Shown piece by piece: positions 14,301 through 29,300 of a stretch of DNA of 64,000 nt. Position 1 is the first letter of the stretch. Each line of letters starts with the position of its first letter. The DNA comes from Lytechinus pictus. Its lineage: Eukaryota; Echinodermata; Echinoidea; Temnopleuroida; Toxopneustidae. A model generated the notes under the pieces. That model did no database searches. It worked only from the letters and a program-made list of their open reading frames with translations, and was not told the origin of the DNA. The translations under genes were made by a program, and so were the position numbers. Location of the stretch: contig NC_087261.1 in assembly GCF_037042905.1 (NCBI RefSeq), forward strand, positions 28,322,317-28,386,316, in the 5' to 3' direction.

Positions 14301-17277
14301 GGGAGAGAAACCTAGTTAATGACAATGTAAATGTTTGCTTCGATATATTTATGAAATTGTTTATTGATACTTACAATGAATCTTTTCCTTACATGGAAAA
14401 TCAGGTCAAACGTAAAAAGAATGATAAACCATGGTTTGATGATGAATTAAGAAAATTGTGCAATAAGAAAAACTTATTTTATCGTAAATACCTCAAGAAC
14501 CCATCACCTTACAGAAGAAGTGTATATATAAATTATAGAAACAAGGTTACAAACGAAGTACGCACTAGAAAACGTAATTATTATTTTAACAAATTTAATG
14601 ATGTAAAAAGAGATGTCAAATCAACATGGAATGTTATCAATGAATTGTTCAATAGAACCCGAGGTAAAGTACAATGTGACATGATTGAAAGCAATGGTCT
14701 AGTGATTTCCGATAAGCAGAGTATTGTTGATTCTTTCAATAGCTATTTTTCATCAGTAGGTTCTGACATTGCTAACGATTTACCTGATAGTACTACCCAC
14801 TTCAGTCATCTGTTACAAGGAAATTATGTAAACTCTCTGTTTTTAAAACCTGTACAAATATATGAAATTCTTGATATTGTGTCAAAACTTAATATAAACA
14901 AAAGTGTCGGATACGATAATATAAGTACAAAGGTTCTTAAAAAATGTATATGCTTTATAGTTAAACCATTGTGTTTTATTTTTAACCTGTCATTGAACAC
15001 TGGTTGTTTTCCTAGTAGTCTTAAAATAGCAAAAATTCTTCCTATTTACAAAAGAGGAAGTAAACAGTCGCTTTCAAATTATAGACCGATATCCATTTTA
15101 ACAACATTCTCTAAGATATTTGAACGTTTGATATACAATCGTTTCATGCCCTTTTTATGTAAAAATAACATTCTGTATTCGAAACAGTTTGGTTTTAGAC
15201 AGGGCTACTCCTCTTACATGGCATTACTTGAATTCACTTCCACAATTGCAAAGGCCTTTGAAAACAAACAATTCACAGTTGGTATATTCCTAGATTTATC
15301 AAAGGCCTTTGATTGTATTAGTCATTCAATATTATTAAAAAAATTACAACATTATGGTGTAAGAGGAGTAGCCCTTGACTGGTTTAAGAGTTATCTTCAG
15401 GACAGAAAACAATATGTTTCTTTTGACAATGTCTCTTCTGAGATGAAACATGTCAATATCGGAGTGCCCCAAGGCTCTGTGTTAGGCCCGTTACTTTTTT
15501 TGATTTTTATAAATGATTTACAGCATGCTAGTAATATCCTACACTCTATATTTTTTGCAGATGATACAAACTTGTTTTTATCTGGGGATGATATAGATGA
15601 TTTAACCTCAACAATAAATCTAGAACTGAAAAAAATAAATGAGTGGTTTCTTGCCAATAAATTAAAATTGAATGTTGACAAGACATGTTGTATGATATTT
15701 CAACCTAAAAATAAAAACATTTCATCTGACAACTTTGATATTTTTATTCAAAATAGTAAAATTCCTGTAGTTAATTCTACGAAATTTTTGGGTGTAGTCA
15801 TAGACAACAAACTGACTTGGAAAGACCACATAAATTATATATCTTGTAAAGTTTCTAAATCCATTGGTGCAATCAACAGATTACAAAATTCAATTCCATT
15901 AAACATACTTATAATGATATATCAATCGATTGTCTTGCCCTACTTTAATTATTGCAATATACTCTGGGGTAATTGTGCAATGGTCCATTTAAGCCGAATA
16001 ATTGTTTTACAGAAACGTGCAATAAGAGTTATTACCAATTCCTCCCCAAGAATCAGTACACAACCTTTGTTCAAAAAACTTAATTTACTTACTATCAGTC
16101 ATATAAACAGCTATCAAATTGCAAATTTCATGTACTTGTTTCTTCACAATGCTCTTCCCTCTTTTTATGATGATTTATTTGTGAAAAACAAATATGTTTG
16201 TAATTACATTACTAGACAGTCTGACAACTTTTATTTGCCTAATTTCAAATATAATTTCTCACGAACTACAATTGAATATGTTGGACCCACTCTGTGGAAT
16301 AGTTTACCCATTGATCTTAAATTATGTCCAACACTCAACTCTTTTAAAAGAAAGTATTAAAAAAATCTTGTAAACTCATGAATTGTTCCTTAAGCCGTTT
16401 TTGTCGTTTCCTTTTGTGTTTGGTTAGTTTATTTATTTTTTTTTTTATGTTTTGTTTTTATCTATAAAACTTTTTTCCTGCTTGCAACCGTTTGGGATTT
16501 GCCTTTGATAGGCCTTTGGCCTTTGTTAAATTCCACACATTTGTATTCTCTGTATTTTGTGTGATCTCATGTATTATATGCCTTTTATCACTTTAATTGT
16601 ATGTATTGTCTTTTTATGCAAATGTGAAATAAATTGAATTGAAATTATACATCTATGAATTTTTGCTAAATACAAAATTTTTATTGGATTTGTATACAAA
16701 TTCATGCATTTGAGCAATTTTGCATGCACTTACGAAATGTTGCAAAGTTGGTGTCAAAAGTTGCGTGAGACATGAAAGTAAAGTGAGCAGTGCGGTGAAA
16801 AACATTCACGCGAAAAATGTCGAGGAGGGGAGGGGGGTGATTCAGCCCCTCCCCTGTCTTATTAGGGTTAAGGGACTCTTTCTTGACTTACCTCTAATAC
16901 TAATCTCCAGATGTCAGAAGGGATCTCAACATCAAATGGACTCTCCAAACTCAGGGCTAGAACAGTCCACATGAGAATGAAGAGAAGGTTGAAGAGAAGT
17001 TGCTTATAAGCACCCGTCCTGCAAGTCAAACAGTAGACATGTAATTATGGAAAAATGTTACATGTGTGTGTGTGATACACATTCACCATTACTGTAAAAC
17101 GCCATCTCATTTCCAGGGACCTGGGAACGATTTTTTTACCTCTAGATATTTGCAGTTATTATTATCATTATTATTATTATATTACTATCATTTTCTTATC
17201 ATTAATATCATCATTTTATTATTATCATTAATATTATAATTATCATTTTATTATCACCATCATCCTCATCCTCATCC

Positions 17278-17319
<42 letters not shown>

Positions 17320-17330
17320 CCATCATCTTC

Positions 17331-17362
<32 letters not shown>

Positions 17363-20300
17363 CATCATTAATATCATTATTATTATCATTACTATGATTT
17401 TTGTTATTATTATTAACGGAAGAATTACCTTCCAAATTGATTCCACTTGACTTCGACCATTCTTCTGATTACCGGGTGCATGATGACATCCAATTGGTTG
17501 TAGTCCACTATCGTCTGGAGCTACATGTACATTAAGAGACAAGAAAAGGAGATATACAAGTTAACTCACAAAAATCAACCTTTCAAATATTTGTTTCTTT
17601 TATTTATTTCTACATATTTTTTTTATTTGTTTATCTATTTTTTCATTCATTCATTCATTTTGGGAGAGTACTTCTTCAAGGCTTCATTCATTCAATCAAT
17701 CAATCAATCAATCAAACAATCATTCATTCACTCACTCATTCATTCATTCATTTTATTTCAATTCTATTTCTTATCATAATTCATATTATTTCCATAGAAA
17801 AGGGGGTCTTCACCCTCCACGCTGATATAATAAGAAAGAAAGGACGTGTTCTTTGTCTCCAACTCTCGGTCGTAGAAGTAAATTCTTTCAGATCGCGATT
17901 CAGAAGAAAACTTAAACCCCCAAAATGGTGCGTTTGGAAATTTGAATCTGCAACATTGGATAAGCTTTAACTTTGCAATAAACCAGGATTTTCCAGGGAT
18001 CCTTTTTGGGGTTACACTGTATTCTGGGGGCGCCCTGTGCCCCCGTATAAATTTTCCCCTGTTGTGATGGTCTTACCACTGTCCTTTTCTCGATGTCTGT
18101 GCTACTCTCTTCATCAGGAGGTGGCTCAAGGTGGTGAAGGTCATAGTGCTGCTTCCGATTCTGACGATCACTCCTGTACAGCTGATTCAGACCGACCATT
18201 GCCTAGAGAATGACAAGAAGGAGTACAAGTATAAGGATCAACAGCCGATAGTATAAAAATAATGCACACCATCGAGGGCATTAGTAAAAAATATTACATG
18301 CACAAGATGGTGAAGATTACAGTGCTGCTTCTGATTCTGACGATCACTCCTGTACACCTGATTCAGACCGACCATTGCCTTGAGAATGACAAGAAGGAGT
18401 ACAAGTAAAAGGATCAACAGCTGATAGTATAAAAATAGTGCACACCATCGAGGGCAATAGTAGAAATTACACGCACAAGGTACCTTTGAAACATTTCTCA
18501 CAAGCCTGAGATGTAGCCAAGGGTATTTAGACTGTTTCAAAGGTACATAGTAACAAGGTGGTGGAGATCATACATGTAGTGCTGTTTCCGGTTCCAATGA
18601 TCACTCCTGATTCAGACCAACCATAGAACGACAAGAAGAAGTAAGAGTGGGAGACCGCCATCTTGAGCTTGGAGCTTGACATTGATGGAGGCCTCGAAAG
18701 GGAAAGGGAGAGATGGTGACTTACCACTGCTGGCATCTTGGTGACCATGAGCAGCAGAACGGTGTGTCCTGAATAATCCCTATCAGATGCCTTCCCTCCC
18801 AACTCGAGAAGCAGACCGGCTGTCTCACTACGATCTGTGCAAACGGAGCAAAAAATAACAACCCAATGCATTCTTGTCAGAGTTCTTAGTCTAGATATAC
18901 TATGTGATCCTTCACCTCACCACCCATGAAAAACTGGGCAAAATGGTTACAGTTTTATTTCTTAGATTTCAATTTATTCTAAAAAAGAATACCTGGGAGA
19001 TTTTCATTAATTTTTTAAAAGAGATTTTCACAAAATGATTTGTTCTGAGCCATTATCTGTAAGAATTTAAGCTTATAACAAATAATCAGTAAAAAATTAA
19101 TAAATTTCTCCCCTGTACATCAGAATAATTAATTGGAAACCATTGTACCATTGGTGGAGTTCATAGGGGGTGTTTCATGAAAGGACTTGATGGACTTTTA
19201 TCCGACAAGTCCCATTTTATCCAACAGCTACCATAGCAACAGTACCTCTCAGCCAATCAATATTAGGAAAAGACATTGGCGGCGGAAGCCATAAAATTTA
19301 GGGGTGGGATGGACACAGGTAAAAATTTTGACAAGTTAAAAAAAAAAAAAAAAGGTTATCAACCAAAATTTTTTGAAAAGAAAAAAAAAAAGCAAAAAAA
19401 AAAAAAAAGGTTATAAAAAAAAATTTAGGGGGGGGGACCGTCCCCCCACCTCACATTTAGGGGGGGGGGCAGGACCCCCCCGTCCCCCCCGCTTCCGCTG
19501 CCTATGGGAAAAGAGAAATGATGTCAGATCTGACAACTTGTCGGACAAAAATGTTGAAGAATCGTTGCCCAGGAGAACAGTAAACAATACTATCTATGGG
19601 CATACTATGTAACCATTCAACTCAAAGCACACAAAAACTTTGGCAAAATGGTTGTTGAGATTGTTGTATATATTAACCCTAAAAAATAGACTGGGCTATT
19701 TTGATGCCTAAGGAGACGGGGGGGGGGGGGGGGGGGGGCTGATTCAGCCCCCCCTATGATCTCGGCCGTCGACCGAGCGATCGCGGCAAAAATTGGCACG
19801 TGCCTTACCTTGTCATAATCTCCAAGACTGTAGGATCAAATTTTCCGAAAAATCTAATAATTCATTAATTATGCTAATTTATGTGTATAATCAAAGATTT
19901 GCTCTAATTAACTAAATAAGGCCTCTAAACTGCTAATTTTTTATTCACAGACACTTTGTAGGATTCTGATCAAATGTACTTTAAAAAAAATTCAGTATCA
20001 CAATTCTTTTTTTATGTATTTTATTGTTTTTTTACTTTGTTTTTTATTGTTTTTCAATGGAAATCGTCCACGACTTTATTCTGACCATAAACAAGATGAA
20101 ATAAATTGAGTTTGATTAGTAAAATTGAAAATAATGATACATTTATGAATTTTGGCTAAAAACACAATTTGCATTGGATTTGTACACAAATTCGCGTTTT
20201 TGAGCAATTTCGGGTTGACATGCACTTACGAAATGTTGCGTAATTTTGGAACCATGTACCCGGGCGTCGCAAATTTGGTCTCAAAAGTTGCGCAAGACTT

Positions 20301-23300
20301 GAGAAAAAAGAGTCGTGGAACGGCGCGGCGCCAGCTTTTCGCGTTACAGATTTATCGCGAAAAATGTTAAGGGGGGGGGGCTGAATCAGCCCCCCAGTCT
20401 TTTTAGGGTTAAAAAGCAGACCTACATATAGGGTCTGCTTCACAAAGAGTTTAGGTATGACTTAACGTCGCACTTAAATGTCCAGTTGCTTACTGAATAA
20501 AAGGCATCACCACATTGGCCAAATCATGCTATTAAGAGGACGTGCTCTACTGATATTAATTAATAAGATTACACATTAAATAATCATGTGCGCATCAGCA
20601 CTAAGCATGACTATAAGTCACACTGAATTCTTTTTCAGTAGAGCGGGGGGTTTTGTTTGGATTCCAGTCACCCGGGTTCGATTCCCACTTGGTGGCTAGT
20701 GTCGTTTGGTAAGGCCTTAATCCTCATTGCCAGGTCCCTCGGATAGGACCTTAAGCCGTTGGTCCTCTGGTTGCTTGCTTACATGTACATGTACAAGCAT
20801 TCATGCTTTCTTAGCAATCAGGTAAAAAATCACCACCAAGTCCACCATCACATGTATATCTTCTTGAAATTGATTGATATTAACCAGGAAAATCGGGGTC
20901 AGACTTATAAAAAGGTTGAACATTACACAGAATGACTCCTCTCTGTGGACCTACCTAGCTCTGCGGCTGCCTGGAGAGGTGTCCTACCCTTGTAATCCCT
21001 AGCATGGATGGAAGCACCCTTCTTAATCAGAAGCCTAAGACTATGGCATGCATCATTGCAAGCCGCATAGTGTAGAGGTGTCTTGTTCTCACCAACGGTC
21101 AGTGCCTCGATGTCAGCTAGATGAAGACAAGAGAAAACTTGTAAAAAAGATAATCACCTAAAGCCAGGCGAAACGCTAAATGAACCGACTGCGACAAGAT
21201 TTTCAAACAGATCACACTTTTAATTAAATTTCAAAGTTTCAAGAAATAAAATCATTCTAGTTAAAAGATCAGCATAATGCTAAGAATACAAAAATCAGAA
21301 TTCTGCTTTGCTGCCAGCCTTGTGGTCGGGGTATAGTCCAATTTGGCTTCAAGTCGCTGCCTATGATGACGTAAGTAGAATTTTTGAATGGATTTGCTCT
21401 TATTCCTACAGGAAGGCTCGAAATAGACTGGAATTTCAATTTTTGATATTCATCCCACTATTCGGAACTATGATAGGTCAGATTTTACAGGTTGAAATGT
21501 TTATATCAGATCCAATTATAATTTCTTGATGACCAGATCGCAAAGGATCATGTAGTGTGAGCTGGGTTTAAGGAATCTACAAACCATGTCACAACTCACA
21601 CGCCCTACACCTCAATGAACCTAATGAATGCGATAGGGAGGCTGTGCAATGTGCAAAATTCTGGCCCAATATTAGACATTTGTTTATAATGTAGATGATG
21701 GACACAAAAGAATAAATGTCTCGATGTCAGCTACATGTACGTACAATGTCGATGAGGACAAGAGAAATTAGTAAATGTGAAGATCACCTAGTAAGGATTT
21801 GAGGGACTGTTGGCATTGATGGTAAATTTGCTATCAATCATTACTTCCATGGATGGAAAGCATTTGATCGTGTGGTCCAGTGGTTAGAGCATTGGACTCA
21901 TAAACGCAAGGTTGTGAGTTCGAATCCCAACTCTGCCATTGTCTCCACTTTGATAAAAAGGCCCAAGAGTGATATCTGTCGTCTATTACGTCAGCCACTA
22001 TGACTGATAAACCTAGACGTATAATGTTTCCAAGGTAATTGGTTATATACCAGCTTGGCGTTTACCAGCAAAAAATGCTGTTCTGCCGAGTTCCTACGGG
22101 ATCGAGTTACCACAAACAGAAAACAGAAACAGTATAACTTTTGTTGGAAACTCATTATTAAATCTCATTAATGGTAAATTTGTTATCATAAATGGGATAC
22201 AACTTAATTTCTGACACTTCTACAATATTGATATCATTTTTAAACAAGAATTCATTAAAAAAAGACGAGAAAAATACTATGAAAAGATGGAAAAATTGCC
22301 GCGATATTTACATCGCCATCTTTTTTCTTTGCCAAAACGACAGGACACATATCCTCGATATCCAAATCAAAAGTGATCAAAACAATCAAATACTCATAAC
22401 TTTCTTATTGTCTGTCCAATTGTCCTCAAACTTCATTGATTTGCTTCTCTGAGTTTTCACCAAAGTTACCTTGTTCCCAAGGTTTCATTCCCTTTCAATG
22501 CTCACCTCCGTGTTCCAGTAAGGTGCTGACCATCTCCGGGAAGTCAACAGCAGCGGCGACATGGATGGGTGTCCGGCCAAAGTCATCAGACTGGTTCACG
22601 TTGCTCCCTCGCTCGATGAGAAACACAGCCACATCGGGGTCCCAGGTCCTGGCAACCTTTTGAAAATCAATCAGATGAACAGTTATGATTGGTCAAATTC
22701 TGGGGTGTTAAAAAATGATGTAAGTGTGACTAACCATCTCATTCTGGTACATAGAAGTCTAGTTTCTAGAGGAAATGTTTGGGAGCAGTTTAAAGTGTTC
22801 ATCATACACCATGATGCTTATATGTAGGGCGCTCTTCCCAAGCATTTCATTATGCGTTGAGCCCTCTATTGACTGTCCGGTCTTTCCCTTGTAGTCTCTT
22901 TGGTATAATTTACCAAGTGCAGATTACTACTTGCACTGGGTACATATGTGACCTACCACCCCAAAACCAACAATAAGTCGACCAAAATGAATATTGAGAT
23001 TTTTATTGAGCTTGAAAATTCACTTCCTAAGCTTTAAAATGATATATAATATGTTAAAATTGACCAACAATAACCATTACAAGTACTTGATTGAATGCAG
23101 AGAGCTTGAAAAAATAAGGAGGAAAAAATGTTTGAAGTTTGGGGTTCACTCAAGCATGAGATGTGCATACTGCGTAATCTCAGTGAAACATCCAAGCAGT
23201 CCGAAAAAGTAGCGTCGAAGAAACTCTTCTATCTTTTCTTTTATTCAAGTTCACGACTTCAAATTTTCACAGTATGAAGGAGAAGAATTGCCCTTTCAGA

Positions 23301-26300
23301 TAAGCTATTTTTTTAATTTTTGGTTTTTGGAGACTAAATTACTATTTTGGCTAGTTACAGAGAACCTTAATACCTGGCAACTTATTGGTGGTTTTGGGGT
23401 GGTCGGTCACATTTAGAACAACTGAGTTGAATTAAAATAATTAAGTTGCTTGGAAATATTTCTGACCAGTAATATTTCTGATCTTCATTTGCTAATTACT
23501 CTGTAATCATACATTGTATTGAAAAATTGTTTCGTGCAGAATGTAAAGGTTTGGTCCCACTGCACTTACGGATGCAGAGAAGATGTAAAATGGAAAGGAA
23601 TCTTGCCATCCGTTGGAAAAACGTTATGTATCTGTTGTGTACCCTTTGCATACAAGTATGTGTTTCATACGCTCTATATCCATCGAGCATCCGTCCACTG
23701 TGATTTCATTGTTCGCCCATTTTGTCCATTGTCTGGAGTGGGTGAAAACGGATGGAGCCACCCCAAAATTTTGCTTATCCGCTGTATCTGTTATGAATAC
23801 GTTTTGTGTCCATTGGCCAGTGGGACTAGGCCTTTAGGCAACTTGTCAGAATTCTGTGCTGCATCTTCTCACAGGCATCCTGCTATAAATAAAGGAACCA
23901 TGAGTCTTTTCAGAGGCCAATATTCTGAAGTCGGGTTTAATTTAAACTCTGGTATAAAGTTGTGGTTTACCTATGGATAGCCAATTGTGGCATAAATCTC
24001 TAACAGTATAATTCCAATGTATCCGCTCATTTTTCTATCAAATCATTCCTAACTGTTTCGGAAGGATAAGTAAGGTAGTTTTCTTCAACATTCTTGAGTT
24101 AGGAAAGAGCGCAGTAAACACAAGAAACATGCAATGTAAACAAAATTTTGACATGTTTGGCTTTCCATAATTTTAGCACAGAGTTAGACCATGGTCTATT
24201 TAAGTTAAACCTGACTTCAGAATTACGGGCCATAGTGGTTTTCTCGCATTCCCATTCTTTTCTCTAGGAGTAGATGTGAGGATGGCTAATACAAAGCCAC
24301 TAGTCGGATTCCTGCAGGAAGGCCCAGGCTCTTACTACTGAGAAGGTGCCCAACTCATCACCGCATTGGTTTTACGATCAAACCCATGGGACACTGTGTA
24401 TTCATCAATGAAATACATGTTATAATTCATGCGTGAAATGAAACTTGAGCATCACTTTCAGTCATAATTTACTCTCTGTAAAATACCCCTAGAAGAGATC
24501 ATTTTGAAGTTCAATCATAGATACATGTATATAATGCCTCAATATACCATTAGACAAGTTTAGAGGAGCTGAACCTTTCCAATTATAACATGTACATGAA
24601 GCCTGTATTTTCAAGACAGAAAAGGCACAAGTTATATATGTACATGGCACACGTTATCCAATTATACAACTTATACTTTCGATAGGGGAGTGCCCGATGA
24701 AACCCTGAAATGGGGGTCTCAGGAACCGACAATGGGTCTGAAAAGGAGGTTACCTAAGCAGCACATCTGAATAAACTCCAGAGCGCCCACCTGGGTTCTA
24801 TGTACAGTAATACTGTAAACCTGCTACAAAAGACATTATCTCAAGGAGAAAACCATCCCCACTAATCGAAGCTAGATAGTCTTTCAAACTTACCTCATGC
24901 AGCACCGTCTGTCCATACTGATCAGCCGTGTTGATATCCGCACCCCTCTTTAGGATCAGCTCCAGGTAATCAACATCGACCTTGATGTTGGGGTCAGGTG
25001 ATCTCGACAGGTGGCCAAAGTAGCCAATCAGCTCGGCATTAGCCACGTTGGGGTTGTTGGGACCTGATATGATGTCTGGATCGATTCCATCGGCTAAGGG
25101 TTATGAAGATTAGTTCCTGAAAATATGGGGAGGCAAAGGTTATTTTCTATTCTCAAATTCTGTTCATTACATTAATTTTCATAATTAGGCCTAAAAACTA
25201 TTGTTTGCCATAACAGTAGGAAAAAATTATGCTTGGTCGGTCAGTATTTTTTCAAGGTATGATATGAAAGAGTCTAGACCTATTTTTATAAGAGATTGAG
25301 AGTTGTTTAAATCTTTTGGTCACAAGTTTCTTCTGCTATAAAACAATATGGACAGAATTTTTTTACCTTGAGCATCATTTGCCAAATTTTTATGACCTTT
25401 ATTTATTTTTAAAAAAATGAAAAATGTAGAAAACTGAGTGAAAAATAGGGTTGGTTGGCACATTTTTAATTTTGAGGGTCAAATTTGAATTAAAACAAAT
25501 GAAAGTCAGCAGACTTTACTACGGTCAGTCAACTGAGTTACAGCAAATAATGTTGTTTTTAGGCCTTCCTGGAAAGACTCTGACATATTCACATGTGCTC
25601 CTGAATTGTGAAGTTATCATGAAGAAATAAAGAATATCTGGATCCTGTAACACAATAGCGATAAATCGTACGCTTGATTTTTACGATTGTTTTTACATTG
25701 TAGTCAATGGAATCAAGCGTATGTAGACAATTGTTCTACGATCATTGCTAAACTTTGTGTTATGGACCCCTGATGTACTCTTCCATAAAATGCAGAGTGA
25801 GTGGTTATAAAACGGGCCTATACTCTGGCTACATGTACTTTGTACTCTGTATCAATCTTTTCTTTCCGCTAATATTGTAAGTAGAGATAGGCAATTGGAA
25901 TTAAAGATAATTCAAACCAGTGAGGTCTCAAAGAAAGGGTTCTTGCAAGAAATCATATCTGCAATCAATTGCAAATACAGTTTGTTTTTAAGTTTGATAT
26001 TAATTCAAACTCTACCAAACCAACTGATAATTTCTAAGGTATGTAGCACACTTGAAATTGATTAGATGACTTTGAAAGATCAAGGAATTACAATTGATTT
26101 ATTGAAATTGCAATATGAACCCGGGGGGGCCACTTCCATTGACGAGTGGATACCATGCGCGACCATGGGGTCTCGAAAAGCACCCTAAACACATATTTTC
26201 CATATTCTGAAAATGCACCCCTTAACAAGTATTGGCGTCTGAAACCCTACCCTTAACAAGTATTGGAAACAAAACGATACTCTTAGCAAGTATATTCCCT

Positions 26301-29300
26301 GAAATGAACCCTTAAACAAGTACAGCGATTTTTTATTGTTAGGTCACGGGTCCGTCGGTCGTCGGTTTTACCTTTACACACCATTTGGTTGAGTACGGCC
26401 CCACCTTCCACACCTCGCGCAAATCGAACCCTAAACACGTAGTGTTGGGGCAAAAAGGACATCCTTTTTAAAACATTTTAATTTTGTTTTATCATCTCCG
26501 CAAATTTGACCCTAAACTCGTAGCTTTCCCATCGAAATAGATACCCTTTTTTCATTATTTTTGTGTTTTAGACACCCTTATCACGTTACGTACGTAACGT
26601 GCCCTATCTTGAAAAAGACATCCTTTTTACGTGTTTTTTTGGTCGTGCATGGTATCCACTCGTCAATGGAAGTGGCCCCTCCGGGAATATGAATCAGAGT
26701 GATTACATGTCTGGAATGATACAAGATAAAAATAGAATTGCTTTATAATTTGCTGTTAGTGTGTGAGATCTGAGAAAAATGTCAATTAATATTAAGAAAT
26801 ATATACACAGACACAGCAATTCAATTACCAAACACACTAAACAAACACAATAAAATTAATTAAAGTTATAAGTTTTGTGTTTAAAGTGAAACAAAGAAAA
26901 AAAATGAGATGGTGATTAATGCAAAGAAATACATGTAGATAATACACAATCTTGTATACCGGTACATTGCCCATTAAAATGGGCTCAATATAACATGTAT
27001 ATACCAATGCCCAATAGGTTTTGTTGGTTGTATGCTAAACAAACAATTCACTTGAACATTGAAGTTGAATTTCAATCAATATTATACATGTAGATGCTAT
27101 TCAATGAACAAATGAAGTGTGCATTAATCATCATAGCTACATGTACATATGTATGACTCTATTTCAATAGTATTATTAAGTGCAAGCATAATATACAGTA
27201 GCACTAGAGAAATAAAGAAAGGTAGAGAGCTCATGATGGGAGAGGGAGAGAGGGGGCAAAAGAAAGAAGACAGGGGGAGAGAGAGGTAGAGAGAGGGAGA
27301 GGGAGAGAGGGGGGGGGGAGAAAGAGAGGATGGGACAAGGAGGGAAGGGGGTGGGGTACAGACCGAATATGAGTTTTAATCAATCAATTTAATCAACTTA
27401 ACAAAATTCATATCTACATGATTTTAAGTACATGTACGGTATTAAACATGAAAAATCACGAACGAGAGTTAACAAACATTTAAAAACTTTTTTTTGTAAA
27501 ATAATGATTATTGTAAAATGGAGAAAAGGAGTCTTAAACCTGTTGGAGACTGCATGAACCCACTCACATCCTGGGGTTTACATCCCGGGGGGGCCACTTA
27601 CATTGACGAGTGGATACCATGCGCGACCAAAAAAACACGTAAAAAGGATGTCTTTTTCAAGATAGGGCACGTTACGTACGTAACGTGATAAGGGTGTCAA
27701 AAACACTAAAAAAATGAAAAAAGGGTATCTATTTCGCTATAGGAAAGTTACGTGTTTAGGGTCAAATTTGCGGGGATGATGAAACAAAATTTAAATGTTT
27801 TATAAAGGATGTTCTTTTTGCCCCAACACTACGTGTTTAGAGTCCGATTTGCGCGAGGTGTGGAAGGTGGAAACCAAATGATGTGTAAAGGTAAAACCGA
27901 CGACCGTTCGAAGGACCCGTGACATATCAATAAAATATTCCTGTACTTGTTTAGGGGTTCATTTCAGGGAATACTTGTCAAGATTATCGTTTTGTTTCCA
28001 ATACTTGTTAAGGGTAGTGTTTCACACGCCAATACTTGTTAAGGGGTGCATTTTCAGAATATGGAAAATACGTGTTTAGGGTGCTTTTCGAGACCCCATG
28101 GTCGCGCATGGTATCCACTCGTCAATGGAAGTGGCCCCCCCGGGGTTTACATGTACATGTATGGAAAGTGTTTATTACAGCTAAATCAGCAAGTCTCAAT
28201 CTTATTCTACGTGTTTTAATATTTACCACACCTACATGTGCATGTACATGGAAAATCATCTTTCTTTCTTTTTTGTGATGCATTCAACAACCATACGATT
28301 TGGTGTTTTGAGGCTGGTGTTTTGAGGCTGTACTTTTTCATTTAGTTTTCACATTTGAAACCAAACAAACTGAACAATGTAAACAAACAATAATGGAAAC
28401 TATTGTACTAGCTCAGCAAATAATCAATAACAGACATGGTTCGTGTCGGCCAGATAATTCAATGTGTGATGTGGAAAACAAATTACTCCTTAAACTGGTA
28501 CTTAACAAATATTTTGTCTTCATAGTGTTTACCCCTAATACCTACATGTAACTTATACTGCTTTCAACTTAATATAGGATCAAATCTGAATGTAATTTTA
28601 CTAATTTTAACTTTCGTTTAGATGTACTGGGGTTTAGATGTACCATCTTTCTAAAGAATTTGACACAGGAGCTGGGTTTCCCTGGAATCATAACAATCAG
28701 ATATTAAAAGACATAAGTTTGAGTTAACAGTTCACATTTTGTTCGATTTTGCATTTTTTAATATCAAACAGTTGTTGAAATGTGAATATATCACATGTGT
28801 TTTTTTTTTCATCAATATTACCCTGGCATTATCCTGCAGCCTTTTACTGCACAGCGCGCAAGCATTTCAAAGAATTCCTGTGAGGTACCGGTACCCATTT
28901 ACCTATCAACCAGGGTTGAGTGCAGCACAATTTGGATTTTAAAAAATTCTGAAAATGACAGAATGGTTCAGATTGGAACCCATAACCCTCTACATCATAG
29001 ACAATATGGGTCACTATGATACACATACGTGATGCAAAAGCCTCCATTGAAATAAGCATGGAGCTCCATTGTGACCCAACAACAAAGAGAGGATAAGCAG
29101 TACTCCGGACAACACTCTTCGCTTCAACAGTTTCAAACCGACCGATCAATGTTTCATTTGTTCTTTTGTGAAACCCCCCACTGTAAGCTCATGCTCTGAG
29201 CTGTAGAGTCCCTTTTATAGTAAGGGTGGAAGGATTTAAGTCTGCAAGTACAGACTAATATATGACACTAATCAAGACTCCAAATTCTCTGTGACAAATA

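Larger units (their letters stand above)
13424..16867. mobile_element. piggyBac-like MITE, copy A, split by a retrotransposon
   Basis: Flanked by TTAA at 13420-13423 and 16868-16871. Left end is CCATAAATAGACTGGGC and right end is CCCCTGTCTTATTAGGG; compare copy B's CCCTAAAAAATAGACTGGG and AGTCTTTTTAGGG. TTAA targets and CCCT-type ends are what piggyBac elements use. Copy B aligns to both flanks, showing that the interior 13897-16640 was inserted later. The right end is about 20 bp from exon 8's donor. Confidence 0.8.

Noticed and set aside
17211..17542. Poly-Asp and poly-Met frames at the ATC microsatellite.
   Set aside because: Trinucleotide repeat translation. The true exon 7 starts just outside and its donor excludes the repeat.
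23519..23980. 153-codon plus-strand frame.
   Set aside because: No domain, no splice context; it overlaps two MITE-like elements.
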